From Algicola sagamiensis DSM 14643 (GTDB lineage: Bacteria > Pseudomonadota > Gammaproteobacteria > Enterobacterales > Alteromonadaceae): a stretch of DNA of 64,000 bases. The position numbers and the translations under genes are program-made. The DNA is taken from positions 27,651-91,650 of the forward strand of contig NZ_KB894491.1 of NCBI RefSeq assembly GCF_000374485.1, read 5' to 3'. The notes beneath the pieces were generated by a model. The model was not told the DNA's origin and searched no databases. It was given only the letters and a program-made list of their open reading frames with translations. Below are positions 48,115 to 59,483 of the stretch, in pieces. The number at the start of each line of letters is the position of its first letter. Position 1 is the stretch's first letter.

Positions 48115-50442
48115 CTAACTTTCTAGTTTTGATAACTCTTTTCTTGCAAGCCCAAAACAAGCAAGCATAGAAATCAACCAGAATAATGCACCACCTGATT
48201 CTGACCCACCCATCATTTCACTATCCGTCGACTCTTCAAAGTCAAAAGACGTATCGTCAGCGCTAAAGTCATAACTCACCTCATCCTCACGGACATGAGT
48301 CGTTGTGATTAACTTTTGTGCCACAAGAGGACGTTCTGAGGTTGTCTTCACGGTTGTTGTTGTTTTGCGTTGTGTGGTCGTGGAAGTCGTCGTCGGTTGC
48401 CAAGCTGTATAAGCGGTTGCTGTCGGTGTGTAAACATCAACACTGTCCATCGTAATATTCACTGATGACTGATTAGCCGTGCCTGCTGTTAACGCACCAA
48501 GGTTGGATTTCACGGTTGTTTTTTTATTCTTTCCTTTTTTATTTGTCTTTTTCTCTACAAGAGACTCTTTTGGCGCACCTTCTTTCCCAGTTGCTTCAGT
48601 CGCAGAGGAAGAAGTCGCGGATGATTGGCTGGACTCAGATTGTGCCGTCTCTGATTCTGCTGGAAATCCAGGAATACCCGCAGGTGTTGGTTCACTCGCG
48701 CCACGTGCTGCATTGACAGGAGCTGTACTCGAACTCGAGCTATTTGACCTTTTCGTGACGGTTACTGAGTCATCATTATATGCCGTATCTTTTTCTATCG
48801 AGAATGTACCTTCAGATAAAGCGTAGAAAATATTTCCATGGCAGCTGACTTGCCATTTTGCACCCTTTAAATCCTTATTCGGTAATGTTATCGTTGCTTT
48901 ACCATCATTTTCTGTTTCCATCATAACGTCGTGTGTCTGACCATCTTCTGATGTTTCTACGATTTGAATATTGACCTTTTCACATGAGATCGGTGATTCA
49001 AGTGTTCCGGCAACATCCCAAAGGAAGTTTTCCTGACGACCACCACGTAATGTCTCGCTTGTAAAGTTTGATAAAACCTTAAATGGACCAGCACCTTGGA
49101 CAATCTGTACTTTCAGCGCCTGTTTCGCTACACCATCTTTCATGTCTTTTGCTGATATTTGGAATACCATCTCATCCGGTAAGACATGTGTTTGTTTTAC
49201 TTTTTCAGAAAATGCGTCTTCTAGAACGGTTTTGAAGCGAGGTAAAAAGCGGGTAGCCTCATCACTCTGATGAGAGATATCCGACTCATAAAAACTATCT
49301 TTCAAGACAGGTGCACTCTTATCAAGTTGGCGTTCCCAAGAGAACAACATTGCACCTTCTTCAGGATCCGTCACTTGCGCTGTGAGTTTTAAAGCAGTAT
49401 TCATTGGTACTGAATATGTTTCAGGAAGCTCAATCACTGGAGCTTTATTCTCAACAGGTGTCGCTCCTACTTTCTCCATAGCTACCTGGCAGACTGACTC
49501 ATCCGCTTCATCAGGAGTCATAAGCTGAGCTGAAACTTTCTGTATAAATTGCGCTAAAACAAGACCTTCAACCTGTGGAGTATGACTCTGAACTATCGAA
49601 TAGTTTGGGTCACCAAGACAAATACTTTCAGTTTGGGTAACAAGCAATCCAACATCATAGTGTGTCTTCTCAATATGCTTTTGTAATAAAGGTTGTACAG
49701 GAAGGCTGTTTCGATGGAAAAGATCCGTTTCTTCCTGGGTAAAGATCATTTTGGTCGACTGATGGCTGAGCTTAAGTTTAATTCGTTTTTCCGACTCAAA
49801 TATTTCATTCGCACGATTTAATAATACAGCTATTTTTCCGATTGAAGATTCAACACGATTACCATTACTCTGCGTTGCCTGATGCTCCGAGGCAATTAAC
49901 ACATGACGTGTCAGTTTCTCTTCAGTTGTATTTTCGAGGTCTTGGAGTGCATTTTCGAAGGAAACTACATTGCCCTCTTCAGTCTGAAGATCTTCCACCT
50001 TATAAACACGATGAACACGCTCATTGTCAGTTTGAATCGGGTCAATCAGATAAAGCTGACCAAGATGACGAAAAGTTCCATAGAATCCAGCTTGCGTCAT
50101 GCTGAAGCGCCCAATGCGTTGCCCATCTTTCTGACGTGTACCAATATAGGTTTTGATCTGTGGAAATTGTGATTTGAGTTGCTCATCCAGCACATCGTCT
50201 TCAATCATACGAATGCTGAGTGTCTCTCCATCTGGTAACGGAATGTCAACAACTTCTGTATCTTGTAACAACTGCAACATCACGTCCTGTTTTAAGGAGT
50301 AAATGCTGGCCTTTTTCAATAAAGGGGTATCTACCAGATGGTGATCTGGTTGCGATTGGTGCTCCCACATTGTTTCTGCCTGAATTGAAAATGCAGATAA
50401 TGCGAATACAACATATGTAAATGGTAAAAACCTTGGCTTCAT
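48115..50442 (-). CDS. Reprolysin-like (M12B) secreted protein without a zinc site
   Basis: The 775-aa product has a signal peptide (about 1-23). A propeptide-like domain follows, in which DIPLPDGETLSIRMIEDDVL (67-86) precedes SQFPQIKTYIG and YLIDPI, as in bacterial reprolysin-like proteases. The region after it (about 178-330) matches the protease domain edges (LNRANEIFE, HYDVGLLVTQ), but the HExxHxxGxxH zinc motif is absent. Downstream parts typical of the family remain: a cadherin-like domain (LTAQVTDPEEGAMLFSWER) and a beta domain with FLWDVAGTLESPISCEKV. A Ser/Thr/Lys-rich linker (about 570-720) leads to a Gly-Gly plus hydrophobic C-terminus resembling a GlyGly-CTERM anchor. The start at 50442 has GGAGGGGGAT upstream. 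It is probably a cell-surface binding protein, not an enzyme. Confidence 0.75.
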   Translation of the reverse strand: MKPRFLPFTYVVFALSAFSIQAETMWEHQSQPDHHLVDTPLLKKASIYSLKQDVMLQLLQDTEVVDIPLPDGETLSIRMIEDDVLDEQLKSQFPQIKTYIGTRQKDGQRIGRFSMTQAGFYGTFRHLGQLYLIDPIQTDNERVHRVYKVEDLQTEEGNVVSFENALQDLENTTEEKLTRHVLIASEHQATQSNGNRVESSIGKIAVLLNRANEIFESEKRIKLKLSHQSTKMIFTQEETDLFHRNSLPVQPLLQKHIEKTHYDVGLLVTQTESICLGDPNYSIVQSHTPQVEGLVLAQFIQKVSAQLMTPDEADESVCQVAMEKVGATPVENKAPVIELPETYSVPMNTALKLTAQVTDPEEGAMLFSWERQLDKSAPVLKDSFYESDISHQSDEATRFLPRFKTVLEDAFSEKVKQTHVLPDEMVFQISAKDMKDGVAKQALKVQIVQGAGPFKVLSNFTSETLRGGRQENFLWDVAGTLESPISCEKVNIQIVETSEDGQTHDVMMETENDGKATITLPNKDLKGAKWQVSCHGNIFYALSEGTFSIEKDTAYNDDSVTVTKRSNSSSSSTAPVNAARGASEPTPAGIPGFPAESETAQSESSQSSATSSSATEATGKEGAPKESLVEKKTNKKGKNKKTTVKSNLGALTAGTANQSSVNITMDSVDVYTPTATAYTAWQPTTTSTTTQRKTTTTVKTTSERPLVAQKLITTTHVREDEVSYDFSADDTSFDFEESTDSEMMGGSESGGALFWLISMLACFGLARKELSKLES

Positions 50443-50603
50443 ATCCCCCTCCAAGTACAGCATTTAACCGTCTGAAGCACCGAGGATATTACACGAACAA
50501 TATTTAAAAGTAAATTTTTATTTTCTTTTTGTTCACATTTTAAATTTATGGTTAATTTTTGCGTTCAATGATGTTGACCTAAATAGAGGGCTTGGATCAC
50601 TCG

Positions 50604-51413
50604 TTACTTTTGGGGAGAATAGGATTGCCATTTTTCAACGATTTCCTGATAGAGACCACTTTCTTTAATCTGAGCAATACCTTGATCAAAAGCTTGTAAT
50701 ACAACAAACGTCTTCTCAGATTTTTTTAGCCCAACAACATATTCAGCAGACCCCCCAAATGAAGGCAATTTTTTGAATTTGCCTTGCCATTTATTCTGTT
50801 TGATGACCATATCAAAGTTAGTTTCATATCCTGCAAAACCTTCTATATATTTCCGTTCCAGCATTTTAAAACCACTTTTTACATCACGCACATCAAAAAC
50901 TGATAGGGCGGATTTTTGTTGATTCCATTTATCGCCCAGATTAAACCCACGAACAACACCAATTGTTTTTCCTTTCATAGAACTTAATCCTTTCCATTCT
51001 ATTTTTGAGTCTGCTAGAACATAAACGAGAAACGTTGCCTCATTGACTGGGTATTTTGAATAACTGAAATATGCTTCCCGCTCTGAGTTTTTGCCAGCTG
51101 GGAAAAGTAATTCGATATGTCCTTTCTTCACATCAGATAATGCTCTTGCCCAAAGAGATACATTCAGCTTGATACGGTATCCTTGGTTATGAAAAGCTTC
51201 TCTTAACAAATCCCAGCTCATCCCCTTTAATGCCTCGGAATCTTCACCAATTGAGATCATTTCAGTAGACCCACGTTTGTGTCCTTTTTTTAAGAAGGTA
51301 TAAGGAGGATAGCCATAGAGTGTAGCTACAGAGACTGTCTTTTCACTCGCCTCCGTATAAAAGCTAAAACTTGGTAAGAAAACTATGATCCAGATAAAGC
51401 CAATCAGTCGCAT
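50604..51413 (-). CDS. Periplasmic solute-binding protein (SBP family 3)
   Basis: The 269-aa protein has a signal peptide (about 1-22) and the two-lobed SBP_bac_3 pattern: ATLYGYPPYTF near the start of the mature chain, MSWDLLREAFHNQGY, WARALSDVKKGHIELLFPAG and GKTIGVVRGFNLGDKW. Such proteins bind amino acids or similar small polar ligands. No ABC permease or ATPase lies nearby, so it may be an orphan receptor-type binding protein. It resembles the other binding protein at 52116-52850 in segment order. AAAGG precedes the ATG. Confidence 0.85.
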   Translation of the reverse strand: MRLIGFIWIIVFLPSFSFYTEASEKTVSVATLYGYPPYTFLKKGHKRGSTEMISIGEDSEALKGMSWDLLREAFHNQGYRIKLNVSLWARALSDVKKGHIELLFPAGKNSEREAYFSYSKYPVNEATFLVYVLADSKIEWKGLSSMKGKTIGVVRGFNLGDKWNQQKSALSVFDVRDVKSGFKMLERKYIEGFAGYETNFDMVIKQNKWQGKFKKLPSFGGSAEYVVGLKKSEKTFVVLQAFDQGIAQIKESGLYQEIVEKWQSYSPQK

Positions 51414-51527
51414 TCAAGGAGCCTTTACGGCAAATTACCTGACTCAAGTTTAGCTTTGGAGTGTTAAAAAATAAAAAACGATCCCAGGTTTATCTGTTTT
51501 CTATATTTTAATTCTCCGCATATGCTT

Positions 51528-51533
51528 TATAAT
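51528..51533 (+). promoter_or_regulatory. Probable -10 element of fur
   Basis: A perfect TATAAT lies 37 bp before the fur start codon. The matching -35 position is AT-rich and weak (ATTTTA), so extra activation is possible. No clear Fur box was recognised by eye. Confidence 0.4.
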
Positions 51534-51569
51534 CTGCGATGAAATGTCGACGTGGGATATAAGCATTAA

Positions 51570-52013
51570 ATGTCAGATCATAATCAAGAACTAAAGAAAG
51601 CCGGGCTCAAAGTTACTCTTCCAAGAGTCAAAATACTAGAAATTTTACAGATGCCCGAAAATCAACACATCAGCGCAGAGGATGTTTATCGCATCCTGTT
51701 GGACATGGGAGAAGAAATCGGCCTTGCTACAGTCTACCGCGTACTGAACCAATTTGATGACGCTGGCATTGTGACAAGACATCACTTTGAAGGTGGTAAA
51801 TCTGTTTTTGAACTTTCCAGTAAAAAACATCACGATCACCTTGTTTGTCTTAAATGTGGCCGCGTGACCGAATTCGAAGATGACGTGATTGAAGAGAGAC
51901 AGCTGCAAATTGCTGAAAAAAATGGTGTTAAACTTACAAACCATAGCTTGTATCTTTATGGCGAATGCATAGATACAGATGCCTGTGAAGCATACGCCAA
52001 CCAAAACAGCTAG
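51570..52013 (+). CDS. fur: Ferric uptake regulator Fur
   Basis: The 147-aa Fe2+-dependent repressor has a winged-helix DNA-binding domain (about 1-82; GLKVTLPRVKILEILQ, GLATVYRVLNQFDDAGIV) and a dimerisation domain with the HHDH metal site (87-90), the structural cysteines Cys93/Cys96 (CLKCG) and a second pair Cys133/Cys139. These features and the YLYGEC region identify Fur rather than Zur or PerR. It would control iron uptake genes across the genome. It is flanked by two binding proteins on opposite strands. No recA/recN or omlA neighbour is present. Confidence 0.96.
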   Translation: MSDHNQELKKAGLKVTLPRVKILEILQMPENQHISAEDVYRILLDMGEEIGLATVYRVLNQFDDAGIVTRHHFEGGKSVFELSSKKHHDHLVCLKCGRVTEFEDDVIEERQLQIAEKNGVKLTNHSLYLYGECIDTDACEAYANQNS

Positions 52014-52025
52014 CTTTTTCCCTTT

Positions 52026-52044
52026 GGCGGGCACGTAACCCGCC
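52026..52044 (+). terminator. Hairpin downstream of fur
   Basis: A 6-bp GC-only stem GGCGGG/CCCGCC with a 7-nt loop starts 12 bp after the fur stop. It lacks a T-run, so termination is uncertain. Confidence 0.45.
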
Positions 52045-52115
52045 TCATTCCAAGTTGCTTACCACCCTATCATTGACTATAGATCTCCTTAGTTTTTAAA
52101 CTCTGCGAGATAGTT

Positions 52116-52850
52116 ATGAAATACATAATTCAAATAGCCCTCATCCTTTGCACTCTTTTTTCACAAAACCTAGCGGCAAAAAAGCTGATAGCAGCAGGTG
52201 ATCCGTGGCCTCCTTTCATCGATCCTAAAGCAGAAAATGGGGGAATTGCACTTGAAATTGTTCGTGCTGCATTTCAGCAAAAGGGACATGAAATTGAAAT
52301 GAAAATTGTGCCTTGGGCTAGAGCACTCGAAGGTGTCAAAGAAGGAAACTATGATATTCTCGTCGCGACCTGGTATACAGAAGAGCGGGATAAATTCCTT
52401 GAATATAGTGAACACTACCTTTCCAACCAAATTAAGTTCATCAAAAAGAAAGGCGATAGCTTCTGTTATAAAGATATTCCAAGCCTAGATGGAAAAATTA
52501 TTGGTACAGTTCGAGGGTACGGTTATGGTGATAAGTTTCTTCAAGCAAAAAACTTTAAACGTTCAGAAACGGTCACATTAGTTCAGAATATCCGTAAACT
52601 TATCTCTGGCCGAGTTGATCTGACATTAGAAGATGAAGTTGTTGCAAAAGCACTCATCAAAGCTGAGGATCCAAGTGCTCTAGAGAAAATTGAGTTTTGC
52701 CCGACCCCATTATCAAAAAACGATCTTCATGTTACATCTGGCTATAAGAATAAACTCTATAAAACAATCATTACTTCTTTTAATGAAGGTTTAAAAGAGA
52801 TTAAGTCGAATGGAACATTTGATAAGGTGATGAAGAAATACGGTTTATAG
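52116..52850 (+). CDS. Periplasmic solute-binding protein (SBP family 3)
   Basis: The 244-aa protein has a signal peptide (MKYIIQIALILCTLFSQNLAA) and SBP_bac_3 motifs: AAGDPWPPFID at the mature N-terminus, GIALEIVRAAFQQKGHEIEM, VPWARALEGVKEGNYDILVA and GKIIGTVRGYGYGDKF. It shares the pattern WARAL-x3-K-x-G and G-x(3)-G-x-VRG with the protein at 50604-51413, pointing to duplication and divergence. Two cysteines in the mature chain (CYKD, FCPTP) could form a disulfide. It follows fur by about 100 bp and has no transporter partners nearby. The ligand is unknown. Confidence 0.85.
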   Translation: MKYIIQIALILCTLFSQNLAAKKLIAAGDPWPPFIDPKAENGGIALEIVRAAFQQKGHEIEMKIVPWARALEGVKEGNYDILVATWYTEERDKFLEYSEHYLSNQIKFIKKKGDSFCYKDIPSLDGKIIGTVRGYGYGDKFLQAKNFKRSETVTLVQNIRKLISGRVDLTLEDEVVAKALIKAEDPSALEKIEFCPTPLSKNDLHVTSGYKNKLYKTIITSFNEGLKEIKSNGTFDKVMKKYGL

Positions 52851-52908
52851 ACACCCACTCAATTGAATAATCTGGGCGCAGTATGCGCCCACTTCGATTC
52901 CTATCTAC

Positions 52909-53517
52909 TTACTCAGCCGTCAAGCAAACAAGGCGCATCCGCGGCACATAATTTTCCTTTCGACTGGGTGATTGCCACCCACCTAACGTCATGTCTAGAT
53001 GAGCATTGTCAAACGACAGCGAAAAATGATTATAGATATGAAACTGATGCGTTTCCCAAGTTGCCTTTTCAAAACATTCCGGAATATCCTCAAGCGTAAA
53101 AATCACGGCTTTACGGGCTATCGCTCGAAAACGTTCGATGATTTCTGAGACATCATTAATGTGATAGAGCAGGCTCATTGCAAAAACAAAATCAAATTGA
53201 TTCTCTTTGAATTCATACAGAGATTCTTGAACCGCCCCTTCATAAACTCGATATCCTCGACTTGCTGCAATCTTGAGCATATCTTTGGACAAGTCAACCC
53301 CTGTAAACTGGAAGTTACCCAGGAGCATTTCTTTTAATAAGCCTGTTCCACAACCGATATCCAACACATCACCAGTCCCCCAGAGATTCTTCTCAAAGAG
53401 TGTTGTTACATGAGAAAAATACTGGGCATGGTTCATCGTTGGATCTTGTGAGATTACGTCGTATCGCAGTGAATAATCTCGGTCATAGGTGAGCTTTATA
53501 CTATTCAATTCATCCAT
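52909..53517 (-). CDS. Class I SAM-dependent methyltransferase
   Basis: The 202-aa protein is a Rossmann-fold methyltransferase. It has motif I VLDIGCGTGLLKEML (about 50-64), TGVDLSKDMLKIA (motif II) and FDFVFAMSLLYHIND (motif IV area). The substrate is not evident. The start at 53517 is preferred because upstream in-frame codons encode a hydrophobic stretch (about 21 residues to 53580) with no ribosome site and the methyltransferase domain begins just after it. If the longer form were real, the protein would carry an N-terminal membrane anchor. It stands alone on the minus strand. Confidence 0.75.
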   Translation of the reverse strand: MDELNSIKLTYDRDYSLRYDVISQDPTMNHAQYFSHVTTLFEKNLWGTGDVLDIGCGTGLLKEMLLGNFQFTGVDLSKDMLKIAASRGYRVYEGAVQESLYEFKENQFDFVFAMSLLYHINDVSEIIERFRAIARKAVIFTLEDIPECFEKATWETHQFHIYNHFSLSFDNAHLDMTLGGWQSPSRKENYVPRMRLVCLTAE

Positions 53518-53657
53518 TTCAAACACCATCAAAAAAAAGCTAAGTACCAAAATAATGTACATCAACGTTATATCAAGCACCTGAAATGAATACCAGTCAT
53601 TTGTTATCGGAAAAATTTATTAAAATTATAATTATGTATGCATCTGGTATGTAAACT

Positions 53658-54086
53658 TTATTTACTTTTAAGTAGATCACTAGCGCAAGGACGCTCTGTT
53701 TTGATCGGTTTTTTATTCTTATCTATCGGCTGGTTTAAATTTTGCTTTTCTGACTGGTCTAACGTATTTAAACGCGCATCAAATAAGTCCATGACTTTGT
53801 TCACGTAGGATTGAACAATATTCATCTCACTACTAGACAACCCTGTGCCACATGGATCATCCGTACTCGCAGCAACTTGTTTTTTGACTGGTTCTTTGGG
53901 CGTTTTCTTTGGTAAAGGCTTTACAACGCCCATATTCGTCGGTTCTTTTAGTTCGACAGCAACCGCATTTTTGTTCATCGGTTTATCTGAATAATGGACT
54001 TTGCCATTTTCATCGACCCATTTATAAACCTGTGCCTGACTGAGTATCGGCAAAAATAAAAGCGTAAAGAACAAATGAAACTTCAT
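53658..54086 (-). CDS. DUF4124 periplasmic protein
   Basis: The 142-aa protein has a signal peptide (MKFHLFFTLLFLPILSQA) followed directly by the DUF4124 motif VYKWVDENGKVHYSDKP (about 20-36), a small beta domain common in gammaproteobacterial envelope proteins. The rest is a Lys/Pro-rich, probably flexible chain ending with a helical segment containing two cysteines (DPCGTG, PCASD). The function is unknown. AGGAGG lies 6 nt before the chosen ATG at 54086; the open frame reaches 54119. It follows fadH on the same strand after about 100 bp. Confidence 0.82.
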   Translation of the reverse strand: MKFHLFFTLLFLPILSQAQVYKWVDENGKVHYSDKPMNKNAVAVELKEPTNMGVVKPLPKKTPKEPVKKQVAASTDDPCGTGLSSSEMNIVQSYVNKVMDLFDARLNTLDQSEKQNLNQPIDKNKKPIKTERPCASDLLKSK

Positions 54087-54183
54087 GGCACACCTCCTAA
54101 AACTGCAAGTATACCTCATTCAAGTATAGGTTCCGAGAAGGGAATGAGGAAGGCAATCGGACGTTGCCTTCCTTAAAACAAAA

Positions 54184-56274
<2,091 letters not shown>

Positions 56275-56425
56275 TCAGCAAGTATTGCAGTGTAATTTGC
56301 TCTCATAAGCGTATATTCTGCTGACGATCTACACAATTCGTTACAAATCTAAATTCTGTTTTATTATCATGTCCGGTAAAATAGCATTATCTATACTTAG
56401 TATTCGTTTTATAAAGGATGTAACT

Positions 56426-58324
56426 ATGACGTATGATCCAGCCATGCATGCAAAACAGCCCAAGCCGGGGATTGTAAAACGAGGCTTCTGCTTCATCTGG
56501 CATGCTTTTAATTTCTCCCGTAATGTAATCGTCAACTTATTCTTTCTCGTGATCCTCATTGCTGTGATTGGCGCAATGACGAGTGACGATAAAAAAGTCA
56601 CTATCCCAACAGATGGCGCAGCGCTTGTACTTCATTTATCTGGCCATCTTGTTGAACAGAAAACCTACGTCGATCCGATGGACGAAATTACCTCAGAAGC
56701 TTTTGGCGGTCCAAAACAAGAAACAGAAGTGCTTGTTTCTGATCTTGTCACTGCCATTCATGAAGCAAAAAAAGATGACAGAATCAAAGCTATTTTACTC
56801 AAAGTGCAAGGTGTTTCTGGTCACCTCGATAAGCTTCGTCAAATTGGTGAAGCGCTTCAAGAGTTTAAGGCATCTGGTAAAAAGGTCATTGCACAAGGCG
56901 ACTACTTCGGTAAAGGGCCTTACTTCCTCGCAAGTTACGCAGATGAAATCTACATCAATCCATATGGTGGTGTACTGATTGATGGATATAGCACCTATCG
57001 CATTTACTTCAGCGAGTTATTGAAAAAGCTAAAAATCACAACACATATTTTCCGCGTTGGCACACACAAATCTGCAGTAGAACCATTTATGCGCGACGAC
57101 ATGTCTCCAGAAGCGAAAGAATCGGCGAAAGCTTGGTTAGGTGAGCTTTGGACACAATACAAAGAAGAAATTGTCTCACGTCGTGAGAACATGGACATTT
57201 CCAATGTCGACGAGACCTATGCAGGCTATATCGAGAAATACGAACGTGTCAATGCAGACTTTGCGCAGTTCGCCCTTCAATATGGTTGGGTCGATGGCTT
57301 AAAGAATCGTGATGAAATGCGCCAATATATGATTGAACTTGTCGGCCAAGATAAAGAGAATGAAGAGACCTTTGCACAGGTGAACTTCTACGATTATTTG
57401 AGCTTATATAAGCTGCCATTCCCCATTGAAAATCCACAAACAGATAAGGTCGCGGTCATTGTTGCTTCTGGACAGATCCTAGATGGCGAACAAGAACCCG
57501 GATTAATTGGTGGTGAATCAACAGCAAGACTGTTGAGAAAAGCACGCATGGACGATAAGGTTAAAGCGGTTGTCCTCCGTGTTGATAGCCCAGGTGGTAG
57601 TGCTTTTGCTTCAGAAGTAATCCGCCAAGAAGTTGAGCAAATCAAAGCCGCAGGCAAACCGGTCATCGCTTCTATGGGGTCTGTTGCTGCTTCCGGTGGC
57701 TATTGGATCTCAGCCCCTGCTGATGAAATTTGGGCATCACCGTCAACAATCACAGGATCAATCGGGATCTTCGGAATGTTCATGACCTATGAAAATTCTC
57801 TTCAGCATATCGGCGTCAATACTGATGGTGTGACAACAACGGAGTTTGGTGGTGCCCCTCTATTTCGTGGTTTAGATCCACAAATGGGTCAAATCATTCA
57901 AATGAACGTTGAACACGGTTATGAGCGCTTTATCAAGCTAGTCTCTGAAAACCGGAAGATGAAACCAGAAGAAGTCGACAAAATTGCTCAAGGTCGTGTT
58001 TGGACTGGTGCAAAAGCACAAGAACTTGGTCTCGTTGATAAGTTAGGCGACCTCGATGACGCGATTGATGCAGCTGCACAGCTTGCGAGCTTGACTGACT
58101 TTGACGTGAAGTACATCGAAAAAGAGCTTTCTGCACGAGATAAAATGATCAAAGAGTTATTTGGTCAAGCGCATGCACTTTTCGGTTGGGATAAATCCGA
58201 TTACGTCCAAGAAACAACAACTTCCAAAGTCGTGCAGCAATTTATGCACGAAGCGAAAGCTGTCAATCAGTTTAATGATCCGCAAGGTGTCTACGCACGC
58301 TGCGAATTCTGTGAAGTGAAGTAA
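56426..58324 (+). CDS. sppA: Signal peptide peptidase SppA, 67-kDa type
   Basis: The 632-aa inner-membrane S49 serine protease degrades released signal peptides. One N-terminal membrane anchor (about 34-52) precedes two tandem S49 domains. The Ser/Lys dyad is split between them as in E. coli: Lys215 (VGTHKSAVEPF) and Ser423 (GSVAASGGYWIS). The start at 56426 has AAGGA 8 nt upstream; the open frame extends 19 codons upstream. A strong terminator follows at 58420-58445. Confidence 0.95.
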   Translation: MTYDPAMHAKQPKPGIVKRGFCFIWHAFNFSRNVIVNLFFLVILIAVIGAMTSDDKKVTIPTDGAALVLHLSGHLVEQKTYVDPMDEITSEAFGGPKQETEVLVSDLVTAIHEAKKDDRIKAILLKVQGVSGHLDKLRQIGEALQEFKASGKKVIAQGDYFGKGPYFLASYADEIYINPYGGVLIDGYSTYRIYFSELLKKLKITTHIFRVGTHKSAVEPFMRDDMSPEAKESAKAWLGELWTQYKEEIVSRRENMDISNVDETYAGYIEKYERVNADFAQFALQYGWVDGLKNRDEMRQYMIELVGQDKENEETFAQVNFYDYLSLYKLPFPIENPQTDKVAVIVASGQILDGEQEPGLIGGESTARLLRKARMDDKVKAVVLRVDSPGGSAFASEVIRQEVEQIKAAGKPVIASMGSVAASGGYWISAPADEIWASPSTITGSIGIFGMFMTYENSLQHIGVNTDGVTTTEFGGAPLFRGLDPQMGQIIQMNVEHGYERFIKLVSENRKMKPEEVDKIAQGRVWTGAKAQELGLVDKLGDLDDAIDAAAQLASLTDFDVKYIEKELSARDKMIKELFGQAHALFGWDKSDYVQETTTSKVVQQFMHEAKAVNQFNDPQGVYARCEFCEVK

Positions 58325-58419
58325 TTGATAAGTGAAGTCATAGCAATAAACGTGATAAATACCTGAAGTGAATTAATCCTCTTTCAACGTAGCAATACGC
58401 CGCTTGTCAGCATACAATA

Positions 58420-58445
58420 AGGCCCGAAATCATTCGGGCCTTTTT
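58420..58445 (+). terminator. Rho-independent terminator between sppA and ansA
   Basis: A perfect 8-bp stem AGGCCCGA/TCGGGCCT (58420-58427 and 58434-58441) is followed by TTTTT. It ends only 13 bp before the ansA start codon. Confidence 0.88.
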
Positions 58446-58458
58446 ATATGAATTAAGC

Positions 58459-59475
58459 ATGAAAAAGAAAAAAATCTATATCGCATATACAGGCGGCACA
58501 ATTGGTATGCGCAAATCACAACAGGGTTATGTGCCAGTCCGAGGACACCTAACAGATACCGTCAGTGGTATGAATGAGTTTTTCCGTGAAGAAATGCCAG
58601 AGTTTGACATTCACGAATACGATGAGATCTTGGACTCTTCTGATATGTCACCTGCCGATTGGGAAACCATCGCAAAAGACATTATGGACCATTATGATGA
58701 CTACGATGGTTTTGTCGTGCTGCATGGGACCGACACAATGGCCTACACAGCCTCAGCACTTTCATTTATGTTCAGTGGATTAACCAAACCAATCATAATC
58801 ACTGGTTCACAAATACCAATTGCTGAATTACGCTCTGATGGCCAAACTAATTTATTGAATGCGCTCTATATTGCGGCCAATTATCCAATTGCTGAAGTGT
58901 GTCTGTTTTTCAATAACAAACTATTTCGTGGAAATCGCAGTACAAAAGCAGACGCAGATGGGTTTAACGCATTTGCCTCCCCAAATTACCCGGCCTTGTT
59001 GGAAGCTGGAATTCAAATCAAATTCAACCCAGATGCAAACCCGCTTCCAGTAGAACAGAATACATTGACATTACATTCGCTCAAACCACAGCCAATTGGT
59101 GTTGTCAGCTTATATCCTGGTATTTCTGTCGCCGTTGTTGAAAATATTCTGAAGCAGCCAGTTAATGCATTGATTCTCCTGACCTATGGTGTTGGGAATG
59201 CACCTCAGAATGATAAATTACTGACATTGATGCGCGAAGCAACAGATCGTGGTGTGATCATCATGAATCTGACACAATGTTTTAATGGTAGTGTCAATAT
59301 GTCTGGATATGCGACAGGCACTGCACTTGCCAATGCGGGAGTTATTTCTGGCACTGATATGACCATAGAGGCCTGTCTAGCAAAACTTCATTTCCTCTTA
59401 AGCAGCACGCTTTCACAAGAAGAAATTAGAGGCGCACTCCAACGCTCGCTCCGTGGCGAAATGACCACACAGTAA
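58459..59475 (+). CDS. ansA: L-asparaginase I (cytoplasmic, AnsA type)
   Basis: The 338-aa amidohydrolase converts asparagine to aspartate and ammonia. Both catalytic threonine regions of the family are visible: YIAYTGGTIGM (about 7-17) and VLHGTDTMAYTASALSF (about 86-102). The length of 338 and the absence of a signal peptide fit the cytoplasmic low-affinity type I enzyme rather than secreted AnsB. It lies directly after the sppA terminator and has almost no room for a separate leader, so it may depend on read-through or an unseen start site. Confidence 0.93.
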   Translation: MKKKKIYIAYTGGTIGMRKSQQGYVPVRGHLTDTVSGMNEFFREEMPEFDIHEYDEILDSSDMSPADWETIAKDIMDHYDDYDGFVVLHGTDTMAYTASALSFMFSGLTKPIIITGSQIPIAELRSDGQTNLLNALYIAANYPIAEVCLFFNNKLFRGNRSTKADADGFNAFASPNYPALLEAGIQIKFNPDANPLPVEQNTLTLHSLKPQPIGVVSLYPGISVAVVENILKQPVNALILLTYGVGNAPQNDKLLTLMREATDRGVIIMNLTQCFNGSVNMSGYATGTALANAGVISGTDMTIEACLAKLHFLLSSTLSQEEIRGALQRSLRGEMTTQ

Positions 59476-59483
59476 TTGAATTG

